The notes under the pieces were generated by a model. That model did no database searches. It was not told the DNA's origin and saw only the letters and a program-made list of their open reading frames with translations. A stretch of 64,000 nucleotides of DNA, from the NCBI RefSeq assembly GCF_024294805.1, contig NZ_JANCLU010000004.1:124001-188000 (forward strand), written 5' to 3'. Shown here piece by piece: positions 1-9,074 of the stretch. This DNA is from Alsobacter ponti (GTDB lineage: Bacteria; Pseudomonadota; Alphaproteobacteria; Rhizobiales; Beijerinckiaceae). A program made the translations under genes and the position numbers. Position 1 is the first letter of the stretch. Each line of letters opens with the position of its first letter.

Positions 1-27
1 GCGCCGGCCCCGCGAACAAGGACCCCC

Positions 28-1029
28 ATGTCGATCCAGGCTCCCCGCATCGTGCCGCTCCTGGCGCTGGTCGCCGTCGCGGCGGCCGTGGCGGTGGGCG
101 TGTTCGCCTGGCGGCGCTACGAGGCGCAGCGCGTGCCGGAGGGCTTCGCGCGGGCCAACGGCCGCATCGAGGTGGAGCGCGCCGACGTCTCGACCAAGTA
201 TCCCGGCCGCGTCGCCGAAATCCTGGTGCGCGAGGGCGACGCGGTGAAGCGCGGCGACGTCGTGGGGCGCATGGACGCCGCCGAGACGGTGGCGCAGGTC
301 GCCGCCGCCCGCGCGGCGGTGCGGCGCGCCGAGGAGGGTGTCAGCCGCGCCAAGGCAGAGGTCGCCATCCGGGCGGCCGACCTCAAGCTGGCCGAGGTCG
401 AGGTGGGGCGCACCGCCGAGCTGGAGCGCAAGTCCATCGCCGCCACGGCCGAGCTGGACCGCCGCACCGCCCAGCGTGACGTGGCGACCGCCAGCCTCGC
501 CGCCGCCAACGCGGCGGTGAGCGACGCCGCCGCGGCCGTCGAGGCCGCCCGCGCCCAGCTGGCGCAGGTCGAGGCGGTGCTGAACGATTTGACCCTGCGC
601 GCGCCGGTGACCGGCCGCGTCGAGTACAAGCTGGCCCAGCCGGGCGAGGTGATCGCCGCCGGCGGGCGCGTGGCGACGCTGCTCGACCTCAGCGACGTGA
701 CGATGACGCTGTTCCTGCCCACCGGGGAGGCGGGGCGCGTGGCGCTCGGCGGCGAGGGGCGCATCGTGCTCGACGCCGCGCCGAACTTCGTCGTGCCGGC
801 GACGGTCTCCTTCGTCGCCGGCGAGGCGCAGTTCACGCCGAAATACGTCGAGACGGCGGACGAGCGCGAGAAGCTGATGTACCGCGTCAAGCTCGCCATC
901 GAGCCGAAGCTGCTGGACACCTATTCGCGCTACGTCAAGGCCGGGCTCACCGGCGTCGGCTACGTCAAGCTGGCGCCCGACGCGCCGTGGCCGGCGGCGC
1001 TGGCGCCGAACCTGCCCGATGCCCGCTGA
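28..1029 (+). CDS. HlyD-family periplasmic adaptor of an ABC exporter
   Basis: Membrane-fusion subunit expected to link the inner-membrane ABC proteins encoded by the next two genes to an outer-membrane channel. Residues about 10-28 are a single N-terminal membrane anchor. A first lipoyl-like half follows (VAEILVREGDAVKRGDVVG), then an Ala/Arg/Glu-rich coiled-coil hairpin at roughly 85-195, a second lipoyl half around LRAPVTGRVEYK, and a beta-rich C-terminus. At 333 aa it is the usual size for the YbhG/EmrA-like group. An AAGGA sequence lies a few bases before the ATG. The 3' end overlaps the next gene by 11 nt, which implies translational coupling. The substrate cannot be read from the sequence; drugs or organic cations are typical for this arrangement. 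The family call is firm. Confidence 0.9.
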   Translation: MSIQAPRIVPLLALVAVAAAVAVGVFAWRRYEAQRVPEGFARANGRIEVERADVSTKYPGRVAEILVREGDAVKRGDVVGRMDAAETVAQVAAARAAVRRAEEGVSRAKAEVAIRAADLKLAEVEVGRTAELERKSIAATAELDRRTAQRDVATASLAAANAAVSDAAAAVEAARAQLAQVEAVLNDLTLRAPVTGRVEYKLAQPGEVIAAGGRVATLLDLSDVTMTLFLPTGEAGRVALGGEGRIVLDAAPNFVVPATVSFVAGEAQFTPKYVETADEREKLMYRVKLAIEPKLLDTYSRYVKAGLTGVGYVKLAPDAPWPAALAPNLPDAR

Positions 1030-3754
1030 GCCGCTCGCGGCGCGCCTCGCCGGCGTCACGCACCGCTACGGCGCCACGCTGGCGCTCGACGCCGTCGACC
1101 TCGACGTGCCGGCCGGCCTCGCCACGGCGGTGATCGGGCCGGACGGCGTCGGCAAGTCGACGCTGCTGGCGCTGGTCGCGGGGGCGAAGCGCATCCAGCA
1201 GGGGACGGTGGAGGCGCTGGGCGGGTCGATGGCGCTGCCCCGCCACCGCGACACGGTGTCGCCGCGCATCGCCTACATGCCGCAGGGACTGGGCGCGAGC
1301 CTCTACGCCACGCTGTCCGTGCGCGAGAACATCGCCTTCTTCGCGCGGCTGTTCGGCGTGCCGGCGCAGGGCGAGCGCATCGACCGGCTGCTGCGCGCGA
1401 CTGGACTGTCGCCGTTCCCGGACCGTCCGGCGGGCAAGCTCTCCGGCGGCATGAAGCAGAAGCTCGCTCTGTGCTGCGCGCTGGTCCACGAGCCTGACCT
1501 GCTGGTGCTCGACGAGCCGACCACCGGCGTCGATCCGCTGTCGCGGCGGCAGTTCTGGCGGCTCGTCGACGAGTTCCGGGCCGAGCGCCCGGGCATGACC
1601 GTGCTGGTCTCCACCGCCTACATGGAGGAGGCGGCGCGCTTCGACCGCGTGGTGGCGCTGGACGAGGGCAAGGCGCTGGCGCAGGGCACCCTGCCCGAGC
1701 TGCTGGCGCGCGCCGGCGCGGCGACGCTGGAGGCGGCCTACCGCTCGCTTCAGCGCCCCGAGCGGCGCGGGCCTGACGCGGCCTTCACGGTCGAGCCGCG
1801 CGTCCCGCGCGAGGGGCCGCCGGCCATCGACGCGACGGGGCTGACCAAGCGGTTCGGCGACTTCGTGGCCGTCGACCAAGTGAGCTTTCGCATCGAGCGC
1901 GGCGAGATCTTCGGCTTCCTCGGCTCCAACGGCTGCGGCAAGACGACGACGATGAAGATGCTCACCGGCCTGCTGCCCGCCAGCGAGGGGGAGGCGCACC
2001 TGCTCGGCGCGCCGGTCGGCGACGGAGACATCGAGGTGCGCCGGCGCGTCGGCTACATGTCGCAGTCCTTCTCCCTCTACGAGGAGCTGACGGTGCGCGC
2101 CAACCTCGCGCTGCACGGCCGGCTCTATGGGCTCCCGGGCCGGGAGGCGGACGCGGCCACGTCCCAGGCGCTCGAGCGTTTCGACCTCTCCCGCGTCGCC
2201 GACGCGCTGCCGGCCTCGCTGCCGCTCGGCATGCGCCAGCGCCTGCAGCTCGCCGCCGCCTGCCTGCACCGTCCCGAGGTCCTCATCCTCGACGAGCCGA
2301 CCTCGGGCGTCGATCCGGGCGCGCGCGACCTGTTCTGGCGGCTGCTGCTCGACCTCTCCCGCCGCGAGGGCGTCACCATCTTCGTCTCGACGCACTTCAT
2401 GAACGAGGCGGCGCGCTGCGACCGCATCTCGCTGATGGACGCCGGCCGGGTGCTGGCGGTCGGCGCGCCGGCCGAGCTGGCGGCCGAGCGCGGCGGAGGC
2501 GACCTGGAGGAGGCGTTCGTCGCCTGGCTGGAGGAGGCCGCGGCCTCGCGCGGGGAGGCGGCGGGGCCGGCCGCGTCCGACGCGCCGCGGGCCCGCCCGG
2601 CGGAGGCGCCGCCGCCTACGCCGATGGCCGCCTCGGGGGCGCGCATCGCCGCCTTCGCAAGGCGCGAGGCGCTGGAGCTGTGGCGCGATCCGATCCGCCT
2701 CGCCTTCGCCGTGCTGAGTCCGCTGCTGCTGCTCGTCACCTTCGGCTACGGCATCTCCTTCGACGTCGAGCGCCTGCCCTTCGCGGCGCTCGACCGCGAC
2801 CGCTCGGCCGAGAGCCGGGAGTTCATCGCCGCCTTCTCCAGCTCGCGCTATTTCGACGAGCGCCGGCCGCTCGTGTCCGAGTTCGACATCGACCAGCGCC
2901 TGAAGGCGGGCGAAATCCGCCTCGCCATCGACATCGCTCCCAATTTCGGGCGCGACCTGATGCAGGGCCGCGCGCCGCAGATGAGCCTCTGGCTGGACGG
3001 CAGCAACACCTTCCGCGCCGAGACGGCGCGCGGCTACGCCCAGGGCGTGGTCATCTCCGCCCTGCAGGATCTGGCGCGGCGCTCCACCGGGCGCGGGCTG
3101 GAGGTGCTGCCGCTCTCCATCGAGCCGCGCTTCCGCTACAACCAGGCTTTCCGCAGCGTGTTCGCCATCACGCCGGGCATCATCATGCTGCTGTTGATGC
3201 TGATCCCGGCCATGCTCACCGCCGTCGGCGTGGTGCGCGAGAAGGAGATGGGCTCCATCGTCAACCTCGCGGTCTCGCCCGCCACGGTCGGCGAGTTCCT
3301 GCTCGGCAAGCAGGCCCCCTACGTCGCCATCGGCTTCGTCACCTTCATCACGCTCAGCCTGCTCGCCGGCCTCGTCTTCGGCGTGTGGCCGCGCGGCTCC
3401 CTGCTGGCGCTGGCCTGCGGGGCGCTGCTCTACGTCGCGGCGGCGACCGCCTTCGGCCTGCTCGTCTCCACCTTCGTGCGCACGCAGGTCGCGGCGATCT
3501 TCGCCACCGCCATCCTCACCATCCTTCCCGCCGTGAACTTCTCGGGCCTGTTGTACCCCACCGGAGGCCTGGAGGGCGTATCGCGCTGGATGGGCCTGCT
3601 GTTCCCGGCCTCGTGGTTCCAGTCGATCAGCATCGGCGTGTTCGCCAAGGGGCTGCCGCTGAACGCGTTCCTCGTGGATTTCGCGGCGCTGGGCGCCTTC
3701 GCCATGGCGTTCATGGCCGCCGCGCGGTTGCTGCTGCGCAAGCAGGAGGCCTGA
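1019..3754 (+). CDS. ABC exporter fusion: two ATPase domains plus ABC-2 permease (YbhF-YbhS / RbbA type)
   Basis: Three modules in one 911-aa chain. ATPase domain 1 (about 5-235) has Walker A GPDGVGKST at 40-48, signature LSGGMKQKL and Walker B LLVLDEP. ATPase domain 2 (about 272-500) has Walker A GSNGCGKTT at 302-310 and Walker B VLILDEP, but its signature is degenerate (LPLGMRQRLQL instead of LSGGQ). A Pro/Ala-rich linker leads into an ABC-2 permease (about 541-911) with one N-terminal and a cluster of C-terminal membrane helices around a large periplasmic loop. The layout matches the RbbA/YhiH group of drug exporters. It pairs with the permease encoded just downstream to form the transmembrane dimer. 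The degenerate second signature suggests that the two ATP sites are not equivalent, a trait I recall for this family. Substrate unknown. Confidence 0.92.
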   Translation: MPAEPLAARLAGVTHRYGATLALDAVDLDVPAGLATAVIGPDGVGKSTLLALVAGAKRIQQGTVEALGGSMALPRHRDTVSPRIAYMPQGLGASLYATLSVRENIAFFARLFGVPAQGERIDRLLRATGLSPFPDRPAGKLSGGMKQKLALCCALVHEPDLLVLDEPTTGVDPLSRRQFWRLVDEFRAERPGMTVLVSTAYMEEAARFDRVVALDEGKALAQGTLPELLARAGAATLEAAYRSLQRPERRGPDAAFTVEPRVPREGPPAIDATGLTKRFGDFVAVDQVSFRIERGEIFGFLGSNGCGKTTTMKMLTGLLPASEGEAHLLGAPVGDGDIEVRRRVGYMSQSFSLYEELTVRANLALHGRLYGLPGREADAATSQALERFDLSRVADALPASLPLGMRQRLQLAAACLHRPEVLILDEPTSGVDPGARDLFWRLLLDLSRREGVTIFVSTHFMNEAARCDRISLMDAGRVLAVGAPAELAAERGGGDLEEAFVAWLEEAAASRGEAAGPAASDAPRARPAEAPPPTPMAASGARIAAFARREALELWRDPIRLAFAVLSPLLLLVTFGYGISFDVERLPFAALDRDRSAESREFIAAFSSSRYFDERRPLVSEFDIDQRLKAGEIRLAIDIAPNFGRDLMQGRAPQMSLWLDGSNTFRAETARGYAQGVVISALQDLARRSTGRGLEVLPLSIEPRFRYNQAFRSVFAITPGIIMLLLMLIPAMLTAVGVVREKEMGSIVNLAVSPATVGEFLLGKQAPYVAIGFVTFITLSLLAGLVFGVWPRGSLLALACGALLYVAAATAFGLLVSTFVRTQVAAIFATAILTILPAVNFSGLLYPTGGLEGVSRWMGLLFPASWFQSISIGVFAKGLPLNAFLVDFAALGAFAMAFMAAARLLLRKQEA

Positions 3755-3755
3755 C

Positions 3756-4880
3756 ATGAGCCGCTGGTTCGCCAACGTCTTCCGCCTCGGGCTCAAGGAG
3801 CTGGCCAGCCTGCGCCGCGACACGGTGATGACGGTGCTGGTCGTCTACGCCTTCTCGGTGGCGGTCTACTCCGTCGCCAACGGGACGCGGATGGACGTCC
3901 ACAACGCCAGCATCGCGGTGGTCGACCTCGACCGCTCGATGCTGTCGGCGCGCATCCGCGACGCGCTGCGCCCGCCCTTCTTCCGCACCCCGGTGCTGAT
4001 CGACGGCTCCGAGCTCGACGCCGGCATGGATCGCGGCGCGTACACCTTCGTCATCCAGGTGCCGCCGCGCTTCGAGGCCGACCTGCTGGCCGGCCGCAAG
4101 CCGTCGCTGCAGATCAATGTCGACGCCACGGCGATGACGCAGGCGCTGACCGGGGCGAGCTACATCCAGTCCATCGTCGCGCAGGAGTGCGCGGCGGCGC
4201 TGGGCATGGACGGGCTGCTCACGGCGGCGCTGGAGCCGACCTCGCGCGCGCTGTTCAATCCCAACCTCGAAGGCGTGTGGTTCACGGCGGTGATGCAGGT
4301 CATCGAGAACGTCACCATCCTGTCCATCGTGCTCGTCGGCGCGGCGGTGGTGCGCGAGCGCGAGCACGGCACCATCGAGCACCTGCTGGTGATGCCGCTG
4401 CGGCCGAGCGAGATCGCGGCGGCCAAGATCTGGGCCAATGGCGCGGTGATCCTGCTCGCGGCGGTGCTGTCGCTTCACCTCGTGGTGCGCCTCGCGCTCG
4501 GCGTGCCGATCCCCGGCTCGACCGCGCTGTTCACCGCCGGCGCGACGATCTACCTGTTCGCCGTCACCTCGCTCGGCGTGCTGATCGCCACCGTCGCGCG
4601 CTCGATGCCGCAGCTCGGCCTGCTGGCGATCCCGATCTTCGTGGTCATGAACCTGCTGTCGGGCGCGACGACGCCGCTGGAGACCATGCCGCAGGCGCTG
4701 CAATGGATCATGCAGCTCTCGCCCTCGACGCACTTCGTCGCCTTCGCCCAGGCCATCCTCTATCGCGGCGCAGGCATCGACATCGTCTGGCCGCAGATGC
4801 TGCTGATGGCCGGCATCGGCGCGCTGTTCCTCGGCGTGGCGCTGGCGCGCTTCCGCTCGATGCTCGAGGCGCAGTCCTGA
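3756..4880 (+). CDS. ABC-2 type permease, YbhR-like
   Basis: Second membrane half of the exporter. The protein has 374 aa with a helix near residues 20-45, a periplasmic domain, and five or so hydrophobic helices from about 180 to 370, which is the ABC-2 membrane layout. VVREREHGTIEHLLVMPLRPSEI is the typical cytosolic coupling segment of these permeases (the fused permease has the equivalent VVREKEMGSIVNLAVSP). It starts one base after the stop of the fusion gene, so HlyD-like, fusion and permease form one operon. A functional transporter would be the fusion protein plus this subunit plus the adaptor. No outer-membrane factor gene follows in the window. Confidence 0.9.
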   Translation: MSRWFANVFRLGLKELASLRRDTVMTVLVVYAFSVAVYSVANGTRMDVHNASIAVVDLDRSMLSARIRDALRPPFFRTPVLIDGSELDAGMDRGAYTFVIQVPPRFEADLLAGRKPSLQINVDATAMTQALTGASYIQSIVAQECAAALGMDGLLTAALEPTSRALFNPNLEGVWFTAVMQVIENVTILSIVLVGAAVVREREHGTIEHLLVMPLRPSEIAAAKIWANGAVILLAAVLSLHLVVRLALGVPIPGSTALFTAGATIYLFAVTSLGVLIATVARSMPQLGLLAIPIFVVMNLLSGATTPLETMPQALQWIMQLSPSTHFVAFAQAILYRGAGIDIVWPQMLLMAGIGALFLGVALARFRSMLEAQS

Positions 4881-4961
4881 CCGAAGCGCGGGGATGGACC
4901 GGCCGGCCATGATCTGTTCAAAATGGACACCCACCAGTTCAGACCTGCCTCCGGGGTTCCC

Positions 4962-6482
4962 ATGTTTCGCCAGCTCCTGAAAGCCTCGCTCGTCGCCTCG
5001 GTGGTGGCGTTCGCCACCGCCGCCTCGGCGCAGGGCGTGCATCTGCGCTTCGGCCTCGCCGATGACGCCGACGCGCTCGACCCGCACCTCAACCGCACCT
5101 CGGCGGCGGAGACGATCCTCAACGCGCTGTGCGATCGGCTGGTCATGCTCGACCAGTCCATGCAGTTCCAGCCGGGCCTCGCCACCCAGTGGACGTGGTC
5201 GCCGGACGGCAAGACGCTGACCATGACCATCCGCGACGGCGTGGTCTTCCACGACGGCACTCCGGTCAACGCCGAGGCGGTGAAGTACAACATCGACCGC
5301 GCCATGAACCTGACCGGCTCGGCGCGCCGCGCCGACCTCACCGCCATCGACAAGGTGACGACGGACGGCTCCAAGGTGATCGTGCAGCTCAAGGAGGCCA
5401 GCGCTCCGCTGCTCGCCAAGTTCGCCGAGCGCACCGGGGCGATCATCTCGCCCAAGGCGGCCGAGGCGGCGGGCGCGAATTTCGGCCGCGCCCCCGTCTG
5501 CTCCGGGCCGTACAAGTTCGTCGAACGCGTCGCGCAGGACCGCGTCGTGGTCGAGCGCTTCGCCGACTACTGGAACAAGGCCGCCTACCCGATCGACCGC
5601 ATCACGTTCCGCGTCATTCCCGACGACACGGTGCGCCTGGCCAACCTGATGTCCGGCGACCTCGACATCATCGAGCGGCTGAGCCCGGCCGACGCGGTCA
5701 CCGTGCAGAAGAACCCGCAGCTCAAGCTGCTGGCGGTCGACCCGCTCAACTACCAGAGCATCGTCGTCAACATCGGGAACTCCAAGGCCGCCGACAACCC
5801 GATGGGCCGCGACCCGCGCGTGCGCGAGGCGTTCGAGCTGGCGCTGGACCGCCAGGCGATCAACGAGGTCGCGTTCAACGGCCAGTACGTGGCCGGCAAC
5901 CAGCCGGTGCCGCCGAGCTCCCCCTATTACGAGAAGAGCCTGCCGATGCCGCCGCGCGACGCGGCGAAGGCGAAGCAGATTCTCAAGGACGCCGGCTACA
6001 CGCAGCCCGTGCCGTTCGAGCTGCTGGTGCCCAACCGGCCGCTGGCGGTGCGCGTCGCCGAGATGATGCAGTCGATGGCGAGCGAGGCCGGCTTCGACAT
6101 GAAGCTGAAGGTCGTCGAGTTCGCCACCACGCTGAGCATGACCGAGCAGGGCGATTTCCAGGCCTGGGGGCCGATCGGGCCGCAGAACGCCAACGATCCC
6201 GACGCCGTGACCTACATGTCGCTGCACTCGGCCGGCAACCGCAACGTCGGCAAGTACGCCAACCCGCAGGTCGACCGCATCGCCGCGCTCACCCGCACCG
6301 AGACCGACCCCGAGAAGCGCAAGCAGGCCTTCCACGACCTCGCCAAGGCCATCGGCAAGGACCGCGCGGTGATCTATCTCTACCACCAGCGCCCGCTCTT
6401 CGCGCTCAGCGCCAAAATCTCCGGCGTCGAGGTGTCGGGCGACGGCTACGTGCTGTTCCGCAACATGAAACTGGCCAAATAG
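4962..6482 (+). CDS. Family 5 ABC solute-binding protein (peptide/nickel type), orphan
   Basis: Periplasmic binding protein of the DppA/OppA (SBP_bac_5) family. An in-frame ATG exists at 4923, but 4962 (MFRQLLKASL) is chosen because it puts a clean signal peptide at the N-terminus, cleaved near ASAQG. The mature protein shows family landmarks: DADALDPHLNRTSAAETI, a W-x-F-like SPDGKTLTMTIRDGVVFHDG strand, SGPYKFVE, and VREAFELALDRQAI. Length of 506 aa is normal. No DppBCDF-like permease or ATPase genes are adjacent; the gene stands alone between an exporter operon and a molybdenum hydroxylase gene. It may feed a transporter encoded elsewhere. The substrate (peptide, opine, nickel chelate, glutathione) cannot be decided here. 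Confidence 0.88.
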   Translation: MFRQLLKASLVASVVAFATAASAQGVHLRFGLADDADALDPHLNRTSAAETILNALCDRLVMLDQSMQFQPGLATQWTWSPDGKTLTMTIRDGVVFHDGTPVNAEAVKYNIDRAMNLTGSARRADLTAIDKVTTDGSKVIVQLKEASAPLLAKFAERTGAIISPKAAEAAGANFGRAPVCSGPYKFVERVAQDRVVVERFADYWNKAAYPIDRITFRVIPDDTVRLANLMSGDLDIIERLSPADAVTVQKNPQLKLLAVDPLNYQSIVVNIGNSKAADNPMGRDPRVREAFELALDRQAINEVAFNGQYVAGNQPVPPSSPYYEKSLPMPPRDAAKAKQILKDAGYTQPVPFELLVPNRPLAVRVAEMMQSMASEAGFDMKLKVVEFATTLSMTEQGDFQAWGPIGPQNANDPDAVTYMSLHSAGNRNVGKYANPQVDRIAALTRTETDPEKRKQAFHDLAKAIGKDRAVIYLYHQRPLFALSAKISGVEVSGDGYVLFRNMKLAK

Positions 6483-6661
6483 GCGGCCGGCGCCTCCCGC
6501 CCGCGCCGGCGCAGGCTTGCGCTGGCCGGGCAGGAGAAATGACGCGACCCCCCTCGCCCCGGCCAACCGACGCGCTAAACTGATCCAGGCCCCCGGCTCT
6601 CCCGGGCGTCGCCGCGGCCGCCTCGCGCCCGTCCGGCCCCGCCCCCCATTCGACCCATGGT

Positions 6662-9040
6662 GTGTACATGAACGTGCGGACGCCCCCCGACGATGTCGCC
6701 ACGATGCAGTTCGGCATCGGCCAGCCCGTCAAGCGCCAGGAGGACCCCATCCTCGTGCGCGGCGAGGGCCGCTACACCGACGATGTCAGCCTTCCCGGCC
6801 AGCTCTACGCGGCCTTCGTGCGAAGCCCGCACGCGCACGGCGTGCTGAAGGGCGTCGACGCCGAGGCCGCCCGGGCGATGCCCGGCGTGGTAGCGGTCTA
6901 CACCGCCGCCGACCTCGCTCCCATGAATTACGGCGCGCTGAAATGCGTCATGGGCTTCGCCAACCGGGACGGCTCGCCGATGACCAAGCCGGTGCGGCTG
7001 GCGCTGGCCTCCGACAAGGTGCGCTTCGTCGGCGACCCCGTGGCGGTGGTCGTCGCCAAGACGGCGCTGCAGGCGCGCGACGCCGCCGAGGCGGTGACGC
7101 TCGACATCGACGTGCTGCCGGCCGTCACCCGCGTCGAGGACGCCATCAAGCCCGGCGCGCCGCTGCTCTACGACGAGGCCCCGGGCAACCGCATCCTCGA
7201 CTATCACTACGGCGACGCCGAGAAGGTGGCGGCCGCCTTCGCCAAGGCGGCGCACGTGACGCGCCTGTCGCTCCTCAACAACCGCGTCGTCGTCAACGCC
7301 ATGGAGCCGCGCGCCGCGGTGGCGAGCTACGACCGCAAGTCCGGCCGCTTCACGCTCTACGCGCCGAGCCAGGGCGTGTTCGGAAAGCGCAACAACCTCG
7401 CCGACGCGATGGGCGTGCCGCACGACAAGATGCACCTCGTCACCGGCCATGTCGGCGGCTCGTTCGGCATGAAGGGCTCGGTGTTCCCGGAATATGTCTG
7501 CCTGATGCACGCCGCCCGCGAACTGCGCAAGCCGGTGAAATGGACCGACCAGCGCTCCGAGAGCTTCGTCTCGGACCATCACGGGCGCGACATGGAGGTC
7601 GTGGCGGAGCTGGCGCTGGACAAGCGCGGCCGCTTCCTCGCCACGCGCTTCACCGGCTACGGCAACATGGGCGCGTACCTCACGGCCGTCGGGCCGATGA
7701 TGACGACGCTCAACATCGCCAAGAACTCGATCGGCATGTACCGCACGCCGCTGGTGGAGGTGAACACGGTCTGCGCCGTCACCAACACGGTGCCGATCGG
7801 CGCCTATCGCGGCGCCGGCCGGCCGGAAGGCAACTACTACATGGAGCGGCTGATCGACACGGCCGCCGCCGAGATGGGCATCGACAAGGTCGAGCTGCGC
7901 CGCCGCAACATGGTGACGCCGGAGCAGCTGCCCTGGGCGACGCCGGCCGGCACCGTCTACGATTCCGGCGACTTCCCCGGCCTGTTCGACCGCGCGCTGG
8001 AGGCGGCGGACTGGAAGGGCTTCACCGCGAGGCGGCGCGACAGCCACCGGCGCGGCAAGCTGCGCGGGCGCGGCATCGGCTGCTACCTCGAGGTCACCGC
8101 GCCGCCGAGCAACGAGATGGGCGGCCTGCATTTCGAGGCGGACGGCACGGTCACCATCGTCACCGGCACGCTCGACTACGGGCAGGGCCACTGGTCGGCC
8201 TTCGCCCAGGTGCTGCACGAGAAGCTCGGCGTGCCGTTCGGCCGCGTGCGCCTGCTGCAGGGCGACAGCGACAAGCTGATCGCCGGCGGCGGCACCGGCG
8301 GCTCCAAGTCGATCATGGCCAGCGGCGCGGCCATCGTCGAGGCGAGCGAGCTGGTCGTCGAGAAGGGCCGGCGCGTCGCCGCCTGGGTGCTCGAGGCCGG
8401 CGTCGCCGACATCGAGTTCGCCAAGGGCCGCTTCACCATCGCCGGCACGGACCGGGGCATCGACATCATGGATCTCGCGGCCCGGCTGAACGAGGGCCTC
8501 GACCTGCCGCCCGACCTGCCGAAGACGCTGAGCGTCGACCACGTGTTCAAGCAGGCCCCCTCCGCCTACCCGAACGGCTGCCACATCGCCGAGGTCGAGA
8601 TCGACCCGGCGACGGGCGAGACCGAGGTGGTGAGCTACGTCATGGTCAACGACTTCGGCACCGTGGTGAACCCGATGCTGGTCGAGGGCCAGCTGCACGG
8701 CGGCGTCGTGCAGGGCATCGGGCAGGCGCTGATGGAGCAGACGCTGTTCGACGAGGACGGCCAGCTCGTCACCGGCTCCTACATGGACTACCGCCTGCCG
8801 CGCGCCGCCGACGCGCCGCCCGTGTTCACCTTCGAGAGCCGCCCGCGCCCGACGCCGCACAATCCGCTCGGCGCCAAGGGCTGCGGCGAGGCCGGCTGCG
8901 CCGGCTCGCTGCCCTCGGTGATGAACGCGGTGGTCGACGCGCTCTCCGGCTACGGCGTGCGCCACGTCGACATGCCGGCGACGCCGCTGGCGGTGTGGAC
9001 CCTCATCCAGGAGGCCTCCCGCAAGGAGGCCGCCGAGTAG
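6662..9040 (+). CDS. Xanthine dehydrogenase-family molybdopterin-binding large subunit (CoxL-like, form II motif)
   Basis: Large subunit of a molybdenum hydroxylase that would oxidise an aldehyde, N-heterocycle or related compound. The N-terminal a/b hammerhead domain begins with GIGQPVKRQEDPILVRGEGRYTDD, typical of CoxL homologues. The Moco-binding core contains GHVGGSFGMKG, the AYRGAGRPE motif that marks form II CoxL rather than the CO-specific AYxCSFR, and GQGHWSAFAQVL. The catalytic Glu lies in GAKGCGEAG near the C-terminus. At 792 aa it is full length. Two starts are possible: GTG at 6662 or ATG at 6668, neither with a strong ribosome site. The FAD and 2Fe-2S subunit genes that normally flank it are absent from the window, so its partners must be encoded elsewhere. 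A CO dehydrogenase role is unlikely given the motif. Confidence 0.9.
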   Translation: MYMNVRTPPDDVATMQFGIGQPVKRQEDPILVRGEGRYTDDVSLPGQLYAAFVRSPHAHGVLKGVDAEAARAMPGVVAVYTAADLAPMNYGALKCVMGFANRDGSPMTKPVRLALASDKVRFVGDPVAVVVAKTALQARDAAEAVTLDIDVLPAVTRVEDAIKPGAPLLYDEAPGNRILDYHYGDAEKVAAAFAKAAHVTRLSLLNNRVVVNAMEPRAAVASYDRKSGRFTLYAPSQGVFGKRNNLADAMGVPHDKMHLVTGHVGGSFGMKGSVFPEYVCLMHAARELRKPVKWTDQRSESFVSDHHGRDMEVVAELALDKRGRFLATRFTGYGNMGAYLTAVGPMMTTLNIAKNSIGMYRTPLVEVNTVCAVTNTVPIGAYRGAGRPEGNYYMERLIDTAAAEMGIDKVELRRRNMVTPEQLPWATPAGTVYDSGDFPGLFDRALEAADWKGFTARRRDSHRRGKLRGRGIGCYLEVTAPPSNEMGGLHFEADGTVTIVTGTLDYGQGHWSAFAQVLHEKLGVPFGRVRLLQGDSDKLIAGGGTGGSKSIMASGAAIVEASELVVEKGRRVAAWVLEAGVADIEFAKGRFTIAGTDRGIDIMDLAARLNEGLDLPPDLPKTLSVDHVFKQAPSAYPNGCHIAEVEIDPATGETEVVSYVMVNDFGTVVNPMLVEGQLHGGVVQGIGQALMEQTLFDEDGQLVTGSYMDYRLPRAADAPPVFTFESRPRPTPHNPLGAKGCGEAGCAGSLPSVMNAVVDALSGYGVRHVDMPATPLAVWTLIQEASRKEAAE

Positions 9041-9049
9041 CGCGAACGC

Positions 9050-9069
9050 GGGCGGCCGCCGGGCCGCCC
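9050..9069. terminator. Hairpin between convergent genes
   Basis: GGGCGGCC (9050-9057) pairs perfectly with GGCCGCCC (9062-9069) around a 4-nt loop, in the 34-bp gap between the stops of the CoxL-like and M20 genes. There is no U-tract on either strand, so intrinsic termination is only suggested by stem strength and position. Confidence 0.35.
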
Positions 9070-9074
9070 GTCCC

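Noticed and set aside
965-3823. Very long minus-strand open frame (952 codons) opposite the ABC exporter genes
   Set aside because: It mirrors a clear ABC fusion gene; its residues (Arg/Gly/His/Gln/Asp-rich) show no domain and are the usual complement of a GC-rich gene.
3711-6566. Very long minus-strand open frame opposite the YbhR-like permease and binding-protein genes
   Set aside because: Low-complexity Arg/His/Asp/Gly translation, spans two unrelated genes and their gap, no family features.
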